This document shows positions 8,687 through 18,769 of a stretch of DNA of 64,000 nucleotides, piece by piece. Under the pieces are notes generated by a model. That model had not been told where the DNA came from and did no database searches. It was given only the letters and a program-made list of their open reading frames with translations. Source of the DNA: Candidatus Methylacidiphilum fumarolicum (GTDB lineage Bacteria > Verrucomicrobiota > Verrucomicrobiia > Methylacidiphilales > Methylacidiphilaceae); assembly GCF_949774925.1 (NCBI RefSeq), contig NZ_OX458932.1, forward strand, positions 2,412,672-2,476,671, read 5' to 3'. The position numbers were made by a program, and so were the translations under genes. How positions within the stretch are numbered: position 1 is the stretch's first letter; each line of letters starts with the position of its first letter.

Positions 8687-9505
8687 ATGGAGCCTCTCGT
8701 GCAGCCTGCGGCAGAAACCTTATTTTGGATAGGTTTCTTGCCTGTTACTAGTTCTATGATCCAAACTTGGATAGTTATGGGGGTGATATTTTTAATTATT
8801 CGCCTAGGTACCTTGAGGCTATCTATCATTCCAAGCGGTCTTCAAAACGCCATAGAAGCTGCTGTAGAGGGTTTGGAAAAACTAACTAGAGGGTTGCTTG
8901 AACCAAAAGTAGCCGATTGGGCCTTCCCGCTGGTTGCCACTTATTTTATATTCATAGTGTTTTCTAATATAACTGATTTAATCCCAGGGGTGGGCAGCAT
9001 TGGTTTCGGAGAAAAAGACCCTTCTAGACACCTTCCATTTGCTATAAAACATACCTCCGTTCCCATATTCAGGCCTCCGACCTCGGATGCGAATATGACA
9101 ACAGCTATGGCTTTAATATTCTTTATTATGAGCACATATTGGGCATTTCGTTACCATCATGGGATTAAAGGAGTGTTCCATCATATATTTGGTGTAAAGG
9201 GTGGATTTAAGGGATGGATTGTCATTCCATTGGCCGTTCTTTTTACTGCCGTTGGGTTTATGGAAATCATCTCCATTCTCATACGCCCTGTAGCCCTAGC
9301 CATGCGGCTCTATGGGAATATCTATGGGGGAGAGACAGTACTGCATATGATGACTGGAATATTATGGGGGCTACCAGCAGTTCCTTTTTATTTTTTTGAA
9401 TTCATGGTAGCGATTATTCAGGCATTAATCTTTACTTTGCTTTCTATTGTTTTTACAGGAACCCTTTGCTCTCATTTTGGAGAAGGAGAGTCAAAGGAAG
9501 GATAG
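8687..9505 (+). CDS. atpB: ATP synthase Fo subunit a
   Basis: Integral membrane subunit a, which carries protons through half-channels to the c-ring. Five to six membrane helices are visible; the essential arginine is in the AMRLYGNIYGGE motif near the end of the protein, and the RPPTSDANMTTAMAL segment is also typical. I place the start at ATG 8687 because GAAGG precedes it; an in-frame ATG at 8648 and a TTG at 8612 are alternatives that would add 13 or 25 residues. First gene of the atp operon. No atpI-like gene precedes it; the Roadblock gene does. Confidence 0.9.
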   Translation: MEPLVQPAAETLFWIGFLPVTSSMIQTWIVMGVIFLIIRLGTLRLSIIPSGLQNAIEAAVEGLEKLTRGLLEPKVADWAFPLVATYFIFIVFSNITDLIPGVGSIGFGEKDPSRHLPFAIKHTSVPIFRPPTSDANMTTAMALIFFIMSTYWAFRYHHGIKGVFHHIFGVKGGFKGWIVIPLAVLFTAVGFMEIISILIRPVALAMRLYGNIYGGETVLHMMTGILWGLPAVPFYFFEFMVAIIQALIFTLLSIVFTGTLCSHFGEGESKEG

Positions 9506-9582
9506 GGAAGGCAGGGATAATAATCGGAATCAGTATAGGGTATGTTGTCATTGAAGCCGTCTTAAAACTTTAAAATGATAAA

Positions 9583-9611
9583 CACATGAAGCAGATAATT
9601 GTTTTCATGTG
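9583..9611 (+). repeat. Hairpin between atpB and atpE
   Basis: A perfect 8-bp inverted repeat, CACATGAA at 9583-9590 and TTCATGTG at 9604-9611, with a 13-base loop. It sits in the 176-bp gap between atpB and atpE. There is no T-run after it, so it is not a classic terminator; an RNA processing or stability element is possible because subunit c is needed in many copies. Confidence 0.5.
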
Positions 9612-9681
9612 CTTGTCATAGGATATAAAAATCAATAAAGAAAACTTCAAAATAATTAATTAAACACAAGGGAGATTAAAA

Positions 9682-9894
9682 ATGTTGTTCTTAGCTCAAA
9701 TGGTAACTGGAAATGTAGCCATAGGGTTGGCTGCTTTAGGTGGTGCTGTGGGAGTAGGTCTTGCTGCATTAGGTGCAGCAGGAGCCATTGGTAGAAATCC
9801 GGGATCTTTTGGTCTCGTATTTACTACTGCTTTGCTTGGAATGGCCTTATCGGAAGGATTAGCCATATTGGTTTTTTTCGTGGTTGGAAAGTAA
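9682..9894 (+). CDS. atpE: ATP synthase Fo subunit c
   Basis: A 70-residue hairpin of two membrane helices that forms the rotor ring. Helix 1 is rich in Gly/Ala (AALGGAVGVGLAALGAAGAIG), the polar loop is GRNPGS, and the proton-binding carboxylate is E58 in ALSEGLA in helix 2. The residues expected around a sodium site are not obvious, so proton coupling is likely. A strong AAGGGAG ribosome site sits upstream, in line with the high copy number of the protein. Preceded by an unusually long 176-bp gap carrying a hairpin. Confidence 0.95.
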   Translation: MLFLAQMVTGNVAIGLAALGGAVGVGLAALGAAGAIGRNPGSFGLVFTTALLGMALSEGLAILVFFVVGK

Positions 9895-9906
9895 ACCGGA
9901 TATTGT

Positions 9907-10437
9907 ATGGAAAATACTTTACATCAGCTTGGGATTGAGTGGAATAAGCTCATTGCTCAGATTATTAATTTTGTCATCGTGATGTGGGTGCTGAATCGGT
10001 TTGCCTTTCGACCCGTACTAAAAATACTGGAACAAAGGAGAGAAAAAATAGCTGAAAGTCTGCAAAATGCAGAAAAAATCAAACAAGAATTAGCCGCAGC
10101 AGAAGAAGCAAGAAAGGAAATCTTGCGTAAAGCAAATGAGCAAGCAGCCATGATTGTTGCTGAAGCACAAAAAGCTGCTACCTATCAGGGAGAGAAAAAA
10201 ATTCTAGAGGCAATTGAAGAAGCAAAGAGAATCCTTAAAAAGGCCGAAGAGACCGCTCGACTAGAAAGGGAAAAGGCAAAGGAAGAGATTCGAAGGGAAA
10301 TTTTAAACCTTGTCATTGACATTAGTTCAAAAGTTATTGGTAAAACCCTTTCAGCGGAAGATCAAGAACGATTAAAAAATGAGGTCCTCAGTAAAATCCC
10401 TCAAAGAGGGGAAGAGAATATTTTTTCTCGAAATTAA
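9907..10437 (+). CDS. atpF: ATP synthase Fo subunit b
   Basis: A 176-residue peripheral-stalk subunit. One N-terminal membrane helix (LIAQIINFVIVMWVLNRF, about residues 14-31) with the conserved FRPV after it is followed by a long, highly charged Lys/Glu/Ala coiled coil to the C-terminus that reaches up to the delta subunit. Single b gene; no b-prime seen. The start is 12 bp after atpE stops. Confidence 0.93.
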   Translation: MENTLHQLGIEWNKLIAQIINFVIVMWVLNRFAFRPVLKILEQRREKIAESLQNAEKIKQELAAAEEARKEILRKANEQAAMIVAEAQKAATYQGEKKILEAIEEAKRILKKAEETARLEREKAKEEIRREILNLVIDISSKVIGKTLSAEDQERLKNEVLSKIPQRGEENIFSRN

Positions 10438-10466
10438 TGGCTACTGCTTTGTTATGAAAAAATGAA

Positions 10467-10862
10467 ATGAAAATCAGTAAAGAAGCAAAACGACAAGCAA
10501 AAGCCCTTTTTAGGTTTTGCCAAAACAATGGTTCTATTGATGAGGAAAAACTTAAAGAGATTCTAAACAAACTATCTCAGGATAAGCCTCGGCACTATCT
10601 TGAGATTCTCGAATGGTTAAAGCAATTGCTTGCTAATGAAGTAGCAAAAAAAACCTATGTGGTTCAAAGTTCCACTGAACTTCCAGATCAAGGTAAATCT
10701 ATTTTTGAAAAGTTAGAGAAAACTTTTGGACCGGCTTTAGAAAAAAAATACCAGATTTGTCCAGAATTAATTGGTGGGATTAGAATTCAAGTAGGTTGTG
10801 ATGTGTGGGATGGATCAATTGCCTATAAATTGAAAAATATCGAAACGCTATTGAATAAATAA
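10467..10862 (+). CDS. atpH: ATP synthase F1 subunit delta (short)
   Basis: A 131-residue delta subunit, shorter than the usual ~180 residues. The C-terminal part is typical: LEKTFGPALEKKYQICPELIGGIRIQVGCDVWDGSIAYKL matches the family ending (Pro-Glu-Leu-Ile-Gly-Gly and the D(x)SI segment), while the N-terminal helical domain is reduced. It joins the alpha subunits to the b stalk. Position between atpF and atpA is the standard order, which supports the call despite the low sequence conservation of this family. Confidence 0.85.
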   Translation: MKISKEAKRQAKALFRFCQNNGSIDEEKLKEILNKLSQDKPRHYLEILEWLKQLLANEVAKKTYVVQSSTELPDQGKSIFEKLEKTFGPALEKKYQICPELIGGIRIQVGCDVWDGSIAYKLKNIETLLNK

Positions 10863-10915
10863 TTTAGTGTTGTGGAATAATATCTGGGGGCTATTTTTAA
10901 AAAGGAGATTTACAT

Positions 10916-12469
10916 ATGGATACTCCCTTACTCCAAGAAATAGAGGAAAAAATATCGGAACTTAAATTTGAAATTGGGAAAACAAATGTTGGGATCGTTA
11001 GGGAAATAGGCGATGGGGTTGTAAAAATTGAGGGTCTTAGTGACGCCGGGATGAATGAAGTTATAGAATTTCCCCAACGGTTGGATGAATTTGGACAGCC
11101 TATTAGAGCACTTTGTTTGAATTTAGAAGAAACAGAAGTGGGTGGTGTCGTTCTTGGAAACTACCTAGCAATTCGCGAGGGAGATGAAGTAAGAACAACC
11201 GGCCAGTTACTTCGGGTTCCAGTCGGAAAAGAACTTTTAGGAAGAGTGATCAATCCCCTTGGCCAACCACTAGATGGCAGAGGACCAATCTTGGCAAGCA
11301 CAACCTATCCCATGGAAAGAATAGCTCCTGGGATTATTAAGCGCAGGAGTGTCAATCAACCAGTACAAACGGGAATTATCGCTATCGATGCCATGATTCC
11401 CATTGGTAGGGGCCAAAGAGAGCTTATCATTGGAGATCGTTCTACTGGAAAGACGACCATCGCCATTGATACTATTATTAATCAAGCACGTCTGAACAAA
11501 GCCTATGAAAATGAGAAAAACTATAGGCCATTGTATAGTATCTATGTTGCTGTAGGGCAGAAAAATTCAAATATATCTAGAGTTATTGATACATTAGAAA
11601 AATATGGGGCTCTTCCCTATTCTATCGTTGTCGTAGCTGCCGCTTCAGATCCCGTGACTTTACAATACCTCGCTCCATTTGCTGGGACAGCTATTGGGGA
11701 ATGGTTTATGGAAAATGGAATGGATGCCTTAATTGTATATGATGATTTATCAAAGCATGCGGCTGCCTATAGACAAATTTCACTAGTTTTAAAACGCCCC
11801 TCAGGAAGAGAAGCCTATCCGGGTGATATATTTTATCTTCATTCAAGGTTACTAGAAAGATCAGCTAGACTGAATGAAGCAAATGGAGGGGGAAGTCTAA
11901 CAGCTTTGCCAATTATTGAAACGCAGGCTGGGGACGTCTCTGCCTACATCCCAACAAATGTAATTTCCATTACCGACGGACAAATTTATTTGGAGACTGA
12001 TCTGTTTTATCAAGGGATTCGGCCTGCTATTAATGTCGGACTATCAGTATCTCGTGTTGGCTCATCGGCACAAATAAAGGCCGTTAAACAGGTAGCCGGG
12101 AAAATAAAACTCGAACTGGCTCAATTTAGGGAACTTGCGGCTTTTGCTCAATTTGCAACAGATTTAGATCCGGCAACGAAAGCTAAGTTAGATCGTGGAA
12201 GTCGCATCGTAGAAGTCTTTAAGCAGTCTCAATATTCACCCGTTGCGGTCGAATTACAGGTAGCTGTTTTATGGGCGGTTCAAAATGGATATTTTGACAA
12301 GATTCCCTTAGATAAAATTAAGCAGACACAGACAAGGCTTGTGGATTATCTGGAGAGCAGAGAGCCTAACATTTTGGAATCTATAAAGGCTAAAAAGGCC
12401 CTGGACGATGATATAATCAAATCCCTTCGGGGAGCCCTTGACAATTTCTTTCAAAGTCTAGTGGAATAA
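10916..12469 (+). CDS. atpA: ATP synthase F1 subunit alpha
   Basis: A 517-residue alpha subunit. The nucleotide-binding P-loop reads [13 protein letters not shown] (the usual glutamine is serine), the barrel domain spans residues 1-95, and family segments such as [14 protein letters not shown] and [19 protein letters not shown] are intact. Alpha subunits bind nucleotide without turnover and hold the catalytic beta subunits. Preceded by a strong AAAAGGAG ribosome site and a 53-bp gap after atpH. Confidence 0.97.
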   Translation: MDTPLLQEIEEKISELKFEIGKTNVGIVREIGDGVVKIEGLSDAGMNEVIEFPQRLDEFGQPIRALCLNLEETEVGGVVLGNYLAIREGDEVRTTGQLLRVPVGKELLGRVINPLGQPLDGRGPILASTTYPMERIAPGIIKRRSVNQPVQTGIIAIDAMIPIGRGQRELIIGDRSTGKTTIAIDTIINQARLNKAYENEKNYRPLYSIYVAVGQKNSNISRVIDTLEKYGALPYSIVVVAAASDPVTLQYLAPFAGTAIGEWFMENGMDALIVYDDLSKHAAAYRQISLVLKRPSGREAYPGDIFYLHSRLLERSARLNEANGGGSLTALPIIETQAGDVSAYIPTNVISITDGQIYLETDLFYQGIRPAINVGLSVSRVGSSAQIKAVKQVAGKIKLELAQFRELAAFAQFATDLDPATKAKLDRGSRIVEVFKQSQYSPVAVELQVAVLWAVQNGYFDKIPLDKIKQTQTRLVDYLESREPNILESIKAKKALDDDIIKSLRGALDNFFQSLVE

Positions 12470-12488
12470 GCAACTTGACTGGTTTTAT

Positions 12489-13370
12489 ATGGCTACAACT
12501 AGGGAAATACGTAGGCGAATCAGGTCTATTAAAAATACCGCACAAATCACCAAGGCGATGCAAATGGTGGCGGCATCCAAAATGCGAAAAGCCCAACAAA
12601 GAGCCATAGAAGGAAGGCCTTATCAGAACCTTTTTCAAGAAATTGTTCAAAGCCTTATTCCTCAGGCTGGCCAGCTAAGGCATCCTTTGCTTCAAGCACG
12701 GCCTATACAAAAAGAAGCTGTTTTTGTCATAGGAACCGATAAAGGATTATGTGGTCCATTGAATACAAATTTGTTGCGGGAAATTCAGAAGCGCCACAAT
12801 CCAAACCATCGGTATGTAAGTATGGGCAAAAAGGTAAGAAACTATCTGGCTTTGCTGAAGGGCAATCAAGGAGAAAACCTTCTTTTAGCGGATTTTGAGC
12901 TTAAAGATAATCTTTCCTTTCGTGAAGCTAAGAGAATTGGCAATTTTCTGATAGAAAAATATCTGAACAAAGAAATCGATGCCATATCGATTGCCTATTC
13001 CCATTTTGTTAATCCTTTAGTACAACATCCTATCTACCGACGTATTGCCCCAATTAGTCAAGTAGAGTTAACGAAGAAAGACAATGCACAAGAGTCCACT
13101 CCAGAAAGCTTTGTCCCTTTTAACTTTGAGCCCTCTCCAGAAGAACTTCTGGATAATATTTTGCCCTTTTATATCCATTTGGAAATCTATCAATCTATAC
13201 TTGACAATTTGGCTTCGGAGCATAGCGCCAGAATGGTTGCTATGAAAAGTGCGACAGAAAATGCTAAAAGTTTATTACAGGATTTATCTTTGGAATATAA
13301 CAAAGCTAGACAGGAATCGATTACAAAAGAAATTTTAGAAATTTCAACAGCACAATACGCAATTGGATAA
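12489..13370 (+). CDS. atpG: ATP synthase F1 subunit gamma
   Basis: A 293-residue central-stalk subunit. The N-terminal helix starts TREIRRRIRSIKNTAQITKAMQMVAASKMRKAQ and the C-terminal helix ends in the family pattern ARMVAMKSATENAKSLLQDLSLEYNKARQESITKEILEI; these two form the rotating coiled coil inside the alpha-beta ring. The central Rossmann-like part contains the VIGTDKGLCGPLN motif. Normal length; lies between atpA and atpD in the standard order. Confidence 0.95.
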   Translation: MATTREIRRRIRSIKNTAQITKAMQMVAASKMRKAQQRAIEGRPYQNLFQEIVQSLIPQAGQLRHPLLQARPIQKEAVFVIGTDKGLCGPLNTNLLREIQKRHNPNHRYVSMGKKVRNYLALLKGNQGENLLLADFELKDNLSFREAKRIGNFLIEKYLNKEIDAISIAYSHFVNPLVQHPIYRRIAPISQVELTKKDNAQESTPESFVPFNFEPSPEELLDNILPFYIHLEIYQSILDNLASEHSARMVAMKSATENAKSLLQDLSLEYNKARQESITKEILEISTAQYAIG

Positions 13371-13382
13371 TAGAATCATTAA

Positions 13383-14798
<1,416 letters not shown>

Positions 14799-14804
14799 TG
14801 TCCC

Positions 14805-15242
14805 ATGAGCTTTACTTTGCAACTAGTTACTCCTGAAGGGGTGACATTATCAGAGGAAGTAGAACAAGTGACGTTACCTGGTATCGATGGCGAGATGGGG
14901 GTATACGCAAATCATGAGCCATTGATTACCCAAATTGTACCTGGAGAATTATCTTATACGAAAAATGACGGTAAGAGATTTTATTTGGCAATTGGTGAGG
15001 GTTTTGTAAAGATAACAGCAAAAGATGTATCCATTCTGGTCGATATGGCATTAAGGGAAGAAGAAATTGAGGAGAAAAAAGTCGAAGAAGCCATAGCTCG
15101 TGCCCAGGCTGCTATAAAACAAAAGCTACTTGGAGAAGAGGAACTTGCAGCTACGCAGGCCATGCTTCTGAAGTCAATGGCTCAACTTAAAGTAAAGAGA
15201 CGAAGGCATGGCACCGGAGCCCCACCGGTAACACCTAGCTAA
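14805..15242 (+). CDS. atpC: ATP synthase F1 subunit epsilon
   Basis: A 145-residue epsilon subunit. The N-terminal beta sandwich shows LVTPEGVTLSEEVEQVTLPGIDGEMGV, followed by the helical C-terminal domain (EEIEEKKVEEAIARAQAAI) that can inhibit the enzyme, and a short basic tail. Its start follows atpD by 6 bp. Last gene of the operon; a weak AT-rich hairpin follows at 15268-15290. Confidence 0.93.
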   Translation: MSFTLQLVTPEGVTLSEEVEQVTLPGIDGEMGVYANHEPLITQIVPGELSYTKNDGKRFYLAIGEGFVKITAKDVSILVDMALREEEIEEKKVEEAIARAQAAIKQKLLGEEELAATQAMLLKSMAQLKVKRRRHGTGAPPVTPS

Positions 15243-15267
15243 GTTTTATTTGTATTGGATAAAAACC

Positions 15268-15290
15268 AGCTTTAAATTGCTTATAAAGCT
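15268..15290 (+). terminator. Weak hairpin after the atp operon
   Basis: AGCTTTA at 15268-15274 and TAAAGCT at 15284-15290 form a 7-bp AT-rich stem with a 9-base loop, followed by a C/T-rich stretch rather than a clean T-run. It could reduce read-through from atpC into the DUF971 gene, but it is a weak terminator at best. Confidence 0.3.
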
Positions 15291-15328
15291 TTTCTCATTT
15301 CCCTTTTTTTATCTATATTTACCTATAG

Positions 15329-15634
15329 ATGATCATTCCTCAGCGCTTTGAAATCGTTGGAAATTATTTAGCCATCCAGTGGAGTGACCTCTCAGAATCT
15401 TTAATTGCTCTTGAAAAACTAAGAAAAAATTGTCCTTGCGCTTTATGTCAAGGGGAAAGCACCATTTTGACTAAGGCAAAAGCTCCAAAGCTTGCTTTCG
15501 GACCCAAAAGTATGGAACTTAAAGAAATACGGATGATTGGTAGTTATGCTTTACAATGTTTTTGGGGGGATGGACATCAAAGTGGCATTTATCCTTTTTC
15601 TCTGCTTTTAGAACTTGGCAAAGAAAAGGAGTAA
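15329..15634 (+). CDS. DUF971 protein (gamma-butyrobetaine hydroxylase-like N-terminal domain)
   Basis: A 101-residue stand-alone DUF971 domain. The pattern is clear: EIVGNYLAIQWSDLSES, LRKNCPCALCQGE with cysteines that may bind a metal, LKEIRMIGSYALQCFWGDGHQSGIYPFSLLLEL. Small proteins of this type often occur near Fe-S and Mrp/ApbC genes; the function is unknown. Here it leads a run with tilS, a pseudouridine synthase and argH. It is 12 bp upstream of tilS. Confidence 0.82.
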   Translation: MIIPQRFEIVGNYLAIQWSDLSESLIALEKLRKNCPCALCQGESTILTKAKAPKLAFGPKSMELKEIRMIGSYALQCFWGDGHQSGIYPFSLLLELGKEKE

Positions 15635-15646
15635 AACAACTAAGCC

Positions 15647-16582
15647 ATGCAAAAGCTGCTTACAAGGAAGCATAGTCAAAACAATCCATTTGCAGAATCC
15701 TTGAAATCCATTCCAGAGATCGTTCTTTGTGGAATTTCTGGCGGCGTCGATTCTATAGTTCTCTTACACAGCTTGGTTGAGGCTGGGAAAAAGCCCATTG
15801 TCCTTCACTTCGAACATGGCTGGAGAAAAGACGAGGCATTAGATTCTAAACTCGTTGAGGAATTATCGAAAGAACTAAACGTAGAGTTTATTAAAAAAAA
15901 ATCTGAAAAGAGTTTTCCGAAAACTGAAGCAGTAGCAAGAGAAGAGCGTTTTAGATTTTTTATTGATACAGCTCAAAGAAAGAACTGTTATGATCTAGTA
16001 TTAGCTCACCATGCAGATGATCAAGTAGAAACATTTTTGATGCAACTACTACGCGGCACGGGCACAAAAGGATGGGGAATGGATAAAATAAGTTCTTTTG
16101 GAAAATTAACCATATATAGGCCTTTTTTAGATTTCTGGAAAGCAGACATTATAGCTTTTGCTAAAAAAAACCAATATTGCTGGAGAGAAGATGAAACCAA
16201 CGACAATGCGCTCTTTTTAAGGAATAAAATTCGCAAAGAATTAATACCATTCTTAGAAAACAGATTTTCTAAGTCAGTAAAAAAGTCTCTTTGGAAATTT
16301 TGTGAAATATTAAGAGAAGAGAAAAAGTGGCTTATGCAGCTCACCCAAGAAATAGCCAGTGGGCCATCTCTTCGCTTTTCTGATCTAGAAAAAGCACCGA
16401 TTGGAAAACAAAGGCTAGCGATTGGGCTATGGCTTAAAAAAAGGGGAGTAGCAGATATCAGTTTTGAAGACATTGAATCGATAAGGAAAATGATTGGGAA
16501 ACAGGACAAGAAAAAATGTAATTTAAGTAGAAGTTTAGCCGTAATTTTTAAAAACGACGAACTTATTTTGACGCACCAATGA
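15647..16582 (+). CDS. tilS: tRNA(Ile)-lysidine synthetase
   Basis: A 311-residue TilS, which adds lysidine to C34 of the AUA-reading isoleucine tRNA. The PP-loop ATP site is GISGGVDSIVLLH (about residues 28-40), and HHADDQVETFLMQLLRGTG is the second family signature, followed by RNKIRKELIPFLE. The protein lacks the longer C-terminal tRNA-binding domains of enterobacterial TilS and matches the short form. Its stop overlaps the start of the next gene (ATGA at 16579-16582), so the two are translationally coupled. Confidence 0.92.
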   Translation: MQKLLTRKHSQNNPFAESLKSIPEIVLCGISGGVDSIVLLHSLVEAGKKPIVLHFEHGWRKDEALDSKLVEELSKELNVEFIKKKSEKSFPKTEAVAREERFRFFIDTAQRKNCYDLVLAHHADDQVETFLMQLLRGTGTKGWGMDKISSFGKLTIYRPFLDFWKADIIAFAKKNQYCWREDETNDNALFLRNKIRKELIPFLENRFSKSVKKSLWKFCEILREEKKWLMQLTQEIASGPSLRFSDLEKAPIGKQRLAIGLWLKKRGVADISFEDIESIRKMIGKQDKKKCNLSRSLAVIFKNDELILTHQ

Positions 16583-17331
16583 AGGAAAAACCTCCCGTTT
16601 TAGAACCCATTAGAATCAACCGGTATCTTGCTTCTTGTGGCCTAGGATCAAGAAGAAGTTGTGAAGCCTTTATCCGTTCTGGTCTTGTCAAGGTAAATGA
16701 CAAAACAGTTAGATCGCTTTCCCTCAAAATAAATCCTCAGGATAAAGTTGAATTCAATGGTCAAATTTTGTCTCCTCTAAAAAAGGATTATTTTATCTTC
16801 TACAAGCCTAGAGGATTCATATGTAGTAAGACAGGGCTCCTTGGAGAAAGGACCATTTACCATATACTACCTCCATCCTTTCAGAAATTTTTCTATGTTG
16901 GCAGACTCGATAAGGACAGTGAAGGTCTTATTCTTTTAACCAATGATGGTCTTCTGACCAATAAAATACTGCATCCGAAATTTCATTTTCCTAAAACTTA
17001 TCTAGTTAGTCTTGCTTCTCCTTTCGACGAAAACAGTAAAAAAGAATTGCTGAGGGGGATGTATATGGAGGGTAAAATCGCAAAAGTTCAAGACGTTCAA
17101 ATCAAAGAGAAAAACAGGCTAAAAATAATCTTAACCCAAGGGATAAAGAGGCAAATCCGAAACATGCTATCAATACTTGGCTATCGGGTCACCAGACTAC
17201 AAAGAATCTCCTTAGGTCCTCTAACTCTCAAGGGTCTTAATGTTGGCCAATACCGTCGATTAACTAAGAAAGAAATAGATTTGCTCTATGCAGCCATTGA
17301 AGCTGCTTCTCCAGCAAATAAAACGCAATAG
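16579..17331 (+). CDS. RsuA/RluB-family rRNA pseudouridine synthase
   Basis: A 250-residue enzyme with an N-terminal S4 RNA-binding domain (RINRYLASCGLGSRRSCEAFIRSGLVKVN) and a catalytic domain with the aspartate motif GRLDKDSEGLILLTNDG; the catalytic Asp is in RLDKDS. The KRQIRNMLSILGYRVTRLQRISLGPLTL ending is typical of the RluB/RluE/RsuA group. These enzymes make pseudouridine at single sites in 16S or 23S rRNA; which one cannot be told here. Coupled by a 4-bp overlap to tilS and 10 bp upstream of argH. Confidence 0.9.
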   Translation: MKEKPPVLEPIRINRYLASCGLGSRRSCEAFIRSGLVKVNDKTVRSLSLKINPQDKVEFNGQILSPLKKDYFIFYKPRGFICSKTGLLGERTIYHILPPSFQKFFYVGRLDKDSEGLILLTNDGLLTNKILHPKFHFPKTYLVSLASPFDENSKKELLRGMYMEGKIAKVQDVQIKEKNRLKIILTQGIKRQIRNMLSILGYRVTRLQRISLGPLTLKGLNVGQYRRLTKKEIDLLYAAIEAASPANKTQ

Positions 17332-17341
17332 TATTTAAACT

Positions 17342-18736
17342 ATGAATGCTGACAAAGCCCTTTGGGGAGGACGCTTTCATGAAAAACCCTCCTCTTTATT
17401 TACCCGTTTTAGTCAATCAATAAGTTTTGATTGGCGATTATACCATCAAGATATCCAAGGCAGTATTGCTCATGCGCGAATGCTCGAAAAAATAGGAATT
17501 ATCGACTCAAAAGAAAGCGAAGAAATTCAAAGCGCACTATCGGAAATATCCCATCAAATAGAGCAGGGACAGTTTCAATGGTCGATGGAGCATGAAGATG
17601 TTCATATGAACATTGAATACGCCCTTACTCAAAAAACAAAAGCTGGCTTAAAACTACATACGGCAAGAAGCAGAAATGACCAAATAGCTACAACCATGCG
17701 TATGTGGGTCAAAGAAGAAGTCCAAAAAATTTTCAATCTTCTCTGTCGACTTCAAGCCATACTGATCCAATGGGCTGAAAAGCATTTAGACCTAGTTATT
17801 CCTGGCTACACCCATCTCCAGCGGGCTCAACCCGTTTCAATTGCTCATCAGATTCTTGCGTATGTTGAAATGCTCGAAAGAGATAAAGAAAAGTTTTTAG
17901 CCTGTTATAAAAGCGCGGATGTTTTAATCTTAGGCAGTGGTGCCTTGGCAGGAAGTAGCCTGCCTTTGGATAGAGAATATGTAGCCAAGTTGTTGGGTTT
18001 TAGTAAGGTATCAGAAAATTCAATGGATGGAGTAAGCGATCGCGACTTTGTTCTAGATTTTCTTTACGGAGGAGCATCCTTAGGAATCCATCTTTCGCGG
18101 TTTGCTGAAGATATGGTGCTTTGGTCCAGTAGTGAATTTGGCTTTTTAGAATTACCTGATTCCTTTGCATCTGGTTCTAGTCTGATGCCTAATAAAAAAA
18201 ATCCGGACATTTTTGAACTAATCCGTGGGAAAGCATCACGGCTGATCGCTAATCTCAATAGATTATGCATCCTATTGAAATCGCTGCCTTTGACTTACAA
18301 CAGGGATCTACAGGAAGATAAAGAACCTTTATTTGATTCTGCTGATACCATTGAAAGCAGTCTTGAAATTCTTATAGCCATGATACCAGAACTAAAAATT
18401 AAGAGGGCTAATTGTTTGGAACGAGCGAGAGATCCGCTCCTATTTGCCACAGACATTACTGATTGGCTTGTGCAAAGACAGATTCCCTTTAGGGAAGCTC
18501 ATCATAAAATTGGTGAACTCATTGGTTATTGCGAAAAAAACTCGATTTTATTATCAGAGGCGCCAGAGTCAGTTTTATCTCGGATCCATCCGGATCTTCC
18601 TAAGGTTTGGAAAGAGCTTTTTGATCCACAAAAATCTTTGGATAGAAAAAAAACAATCGGGGCTCCTAACCCAAATTTTGTTAGGCAAAGGATTGCACAT
18701 TGGAAAGAGCAGCTAAAAACGACATATACTTTATAA
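17342..18736 (+). CDS. argH: Argininosuccinate lyase
   Basis: A 464-residue enzyme of the fumarase/aspartase superfamily that splits argininosuccinate to arginine and fumarate. The superfamily signature GSSLMPNKKNPDIFELIRGK is intact, as are the N-terminal LWGGRFHEKPSSLFTRFSQS and the HTARSRNDQIATTMRMW and GYTHLQRAQPVSIAHQ segments with the catalytic residues. Full length. Last gene of the run that starts with DUF971; convergent with the CcsA-type gene. Confidence 0.96.
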   Translation: MNADKALWGGRFHEKPSSLFTRFSQSISFDWRLYHQDIQGSIAHARMLEKIGIIDSKESEEIQSALSEISHQIEQGQFQWSMEHEDVHMNIEYALTQKTKAGLKLHTARSRNDQIATTMRMWVKEEVQKIFNLLCRLQAILIQWAEKHLDLVIPGYTHLQRAQPVSIAHQILAYVEMLERDKEKFLACYKSADVLILGSGALAGSSLPLDREYVAKLLGFSKVSENSMDGVSDRDFVLDFLYGGASLGIHLSRFAEDMVLWSSSEFGFLELPDSFASGSSLMPNKKNPDIFELIRGKASRLIANLNRLCILLKSLPLTYNRDLQEDKEPLFDSADTIESSLEILIAMIPELKIKRANCLERARDPLLFATDITDWLVQRQIPFREAHHKIGELIGYCEKNSILLSEAPESVLSRIHPDLPKVWKELFDPQKSLDRKKTIGAPNPNFVRQRIAHWKEQLKTTYTL

Positions 18737-18769
18737 TGTGAAAATAAAAAAACCAATTGAAGAGAGAAT

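Noticed and set aside
16021..16509. A 162-codon open frame on the minus strand inside tilS
   Set aside because: It lies fully within the well-conserved tilS reading frame on the other strand and shows no protein-family features; it is a shadow.
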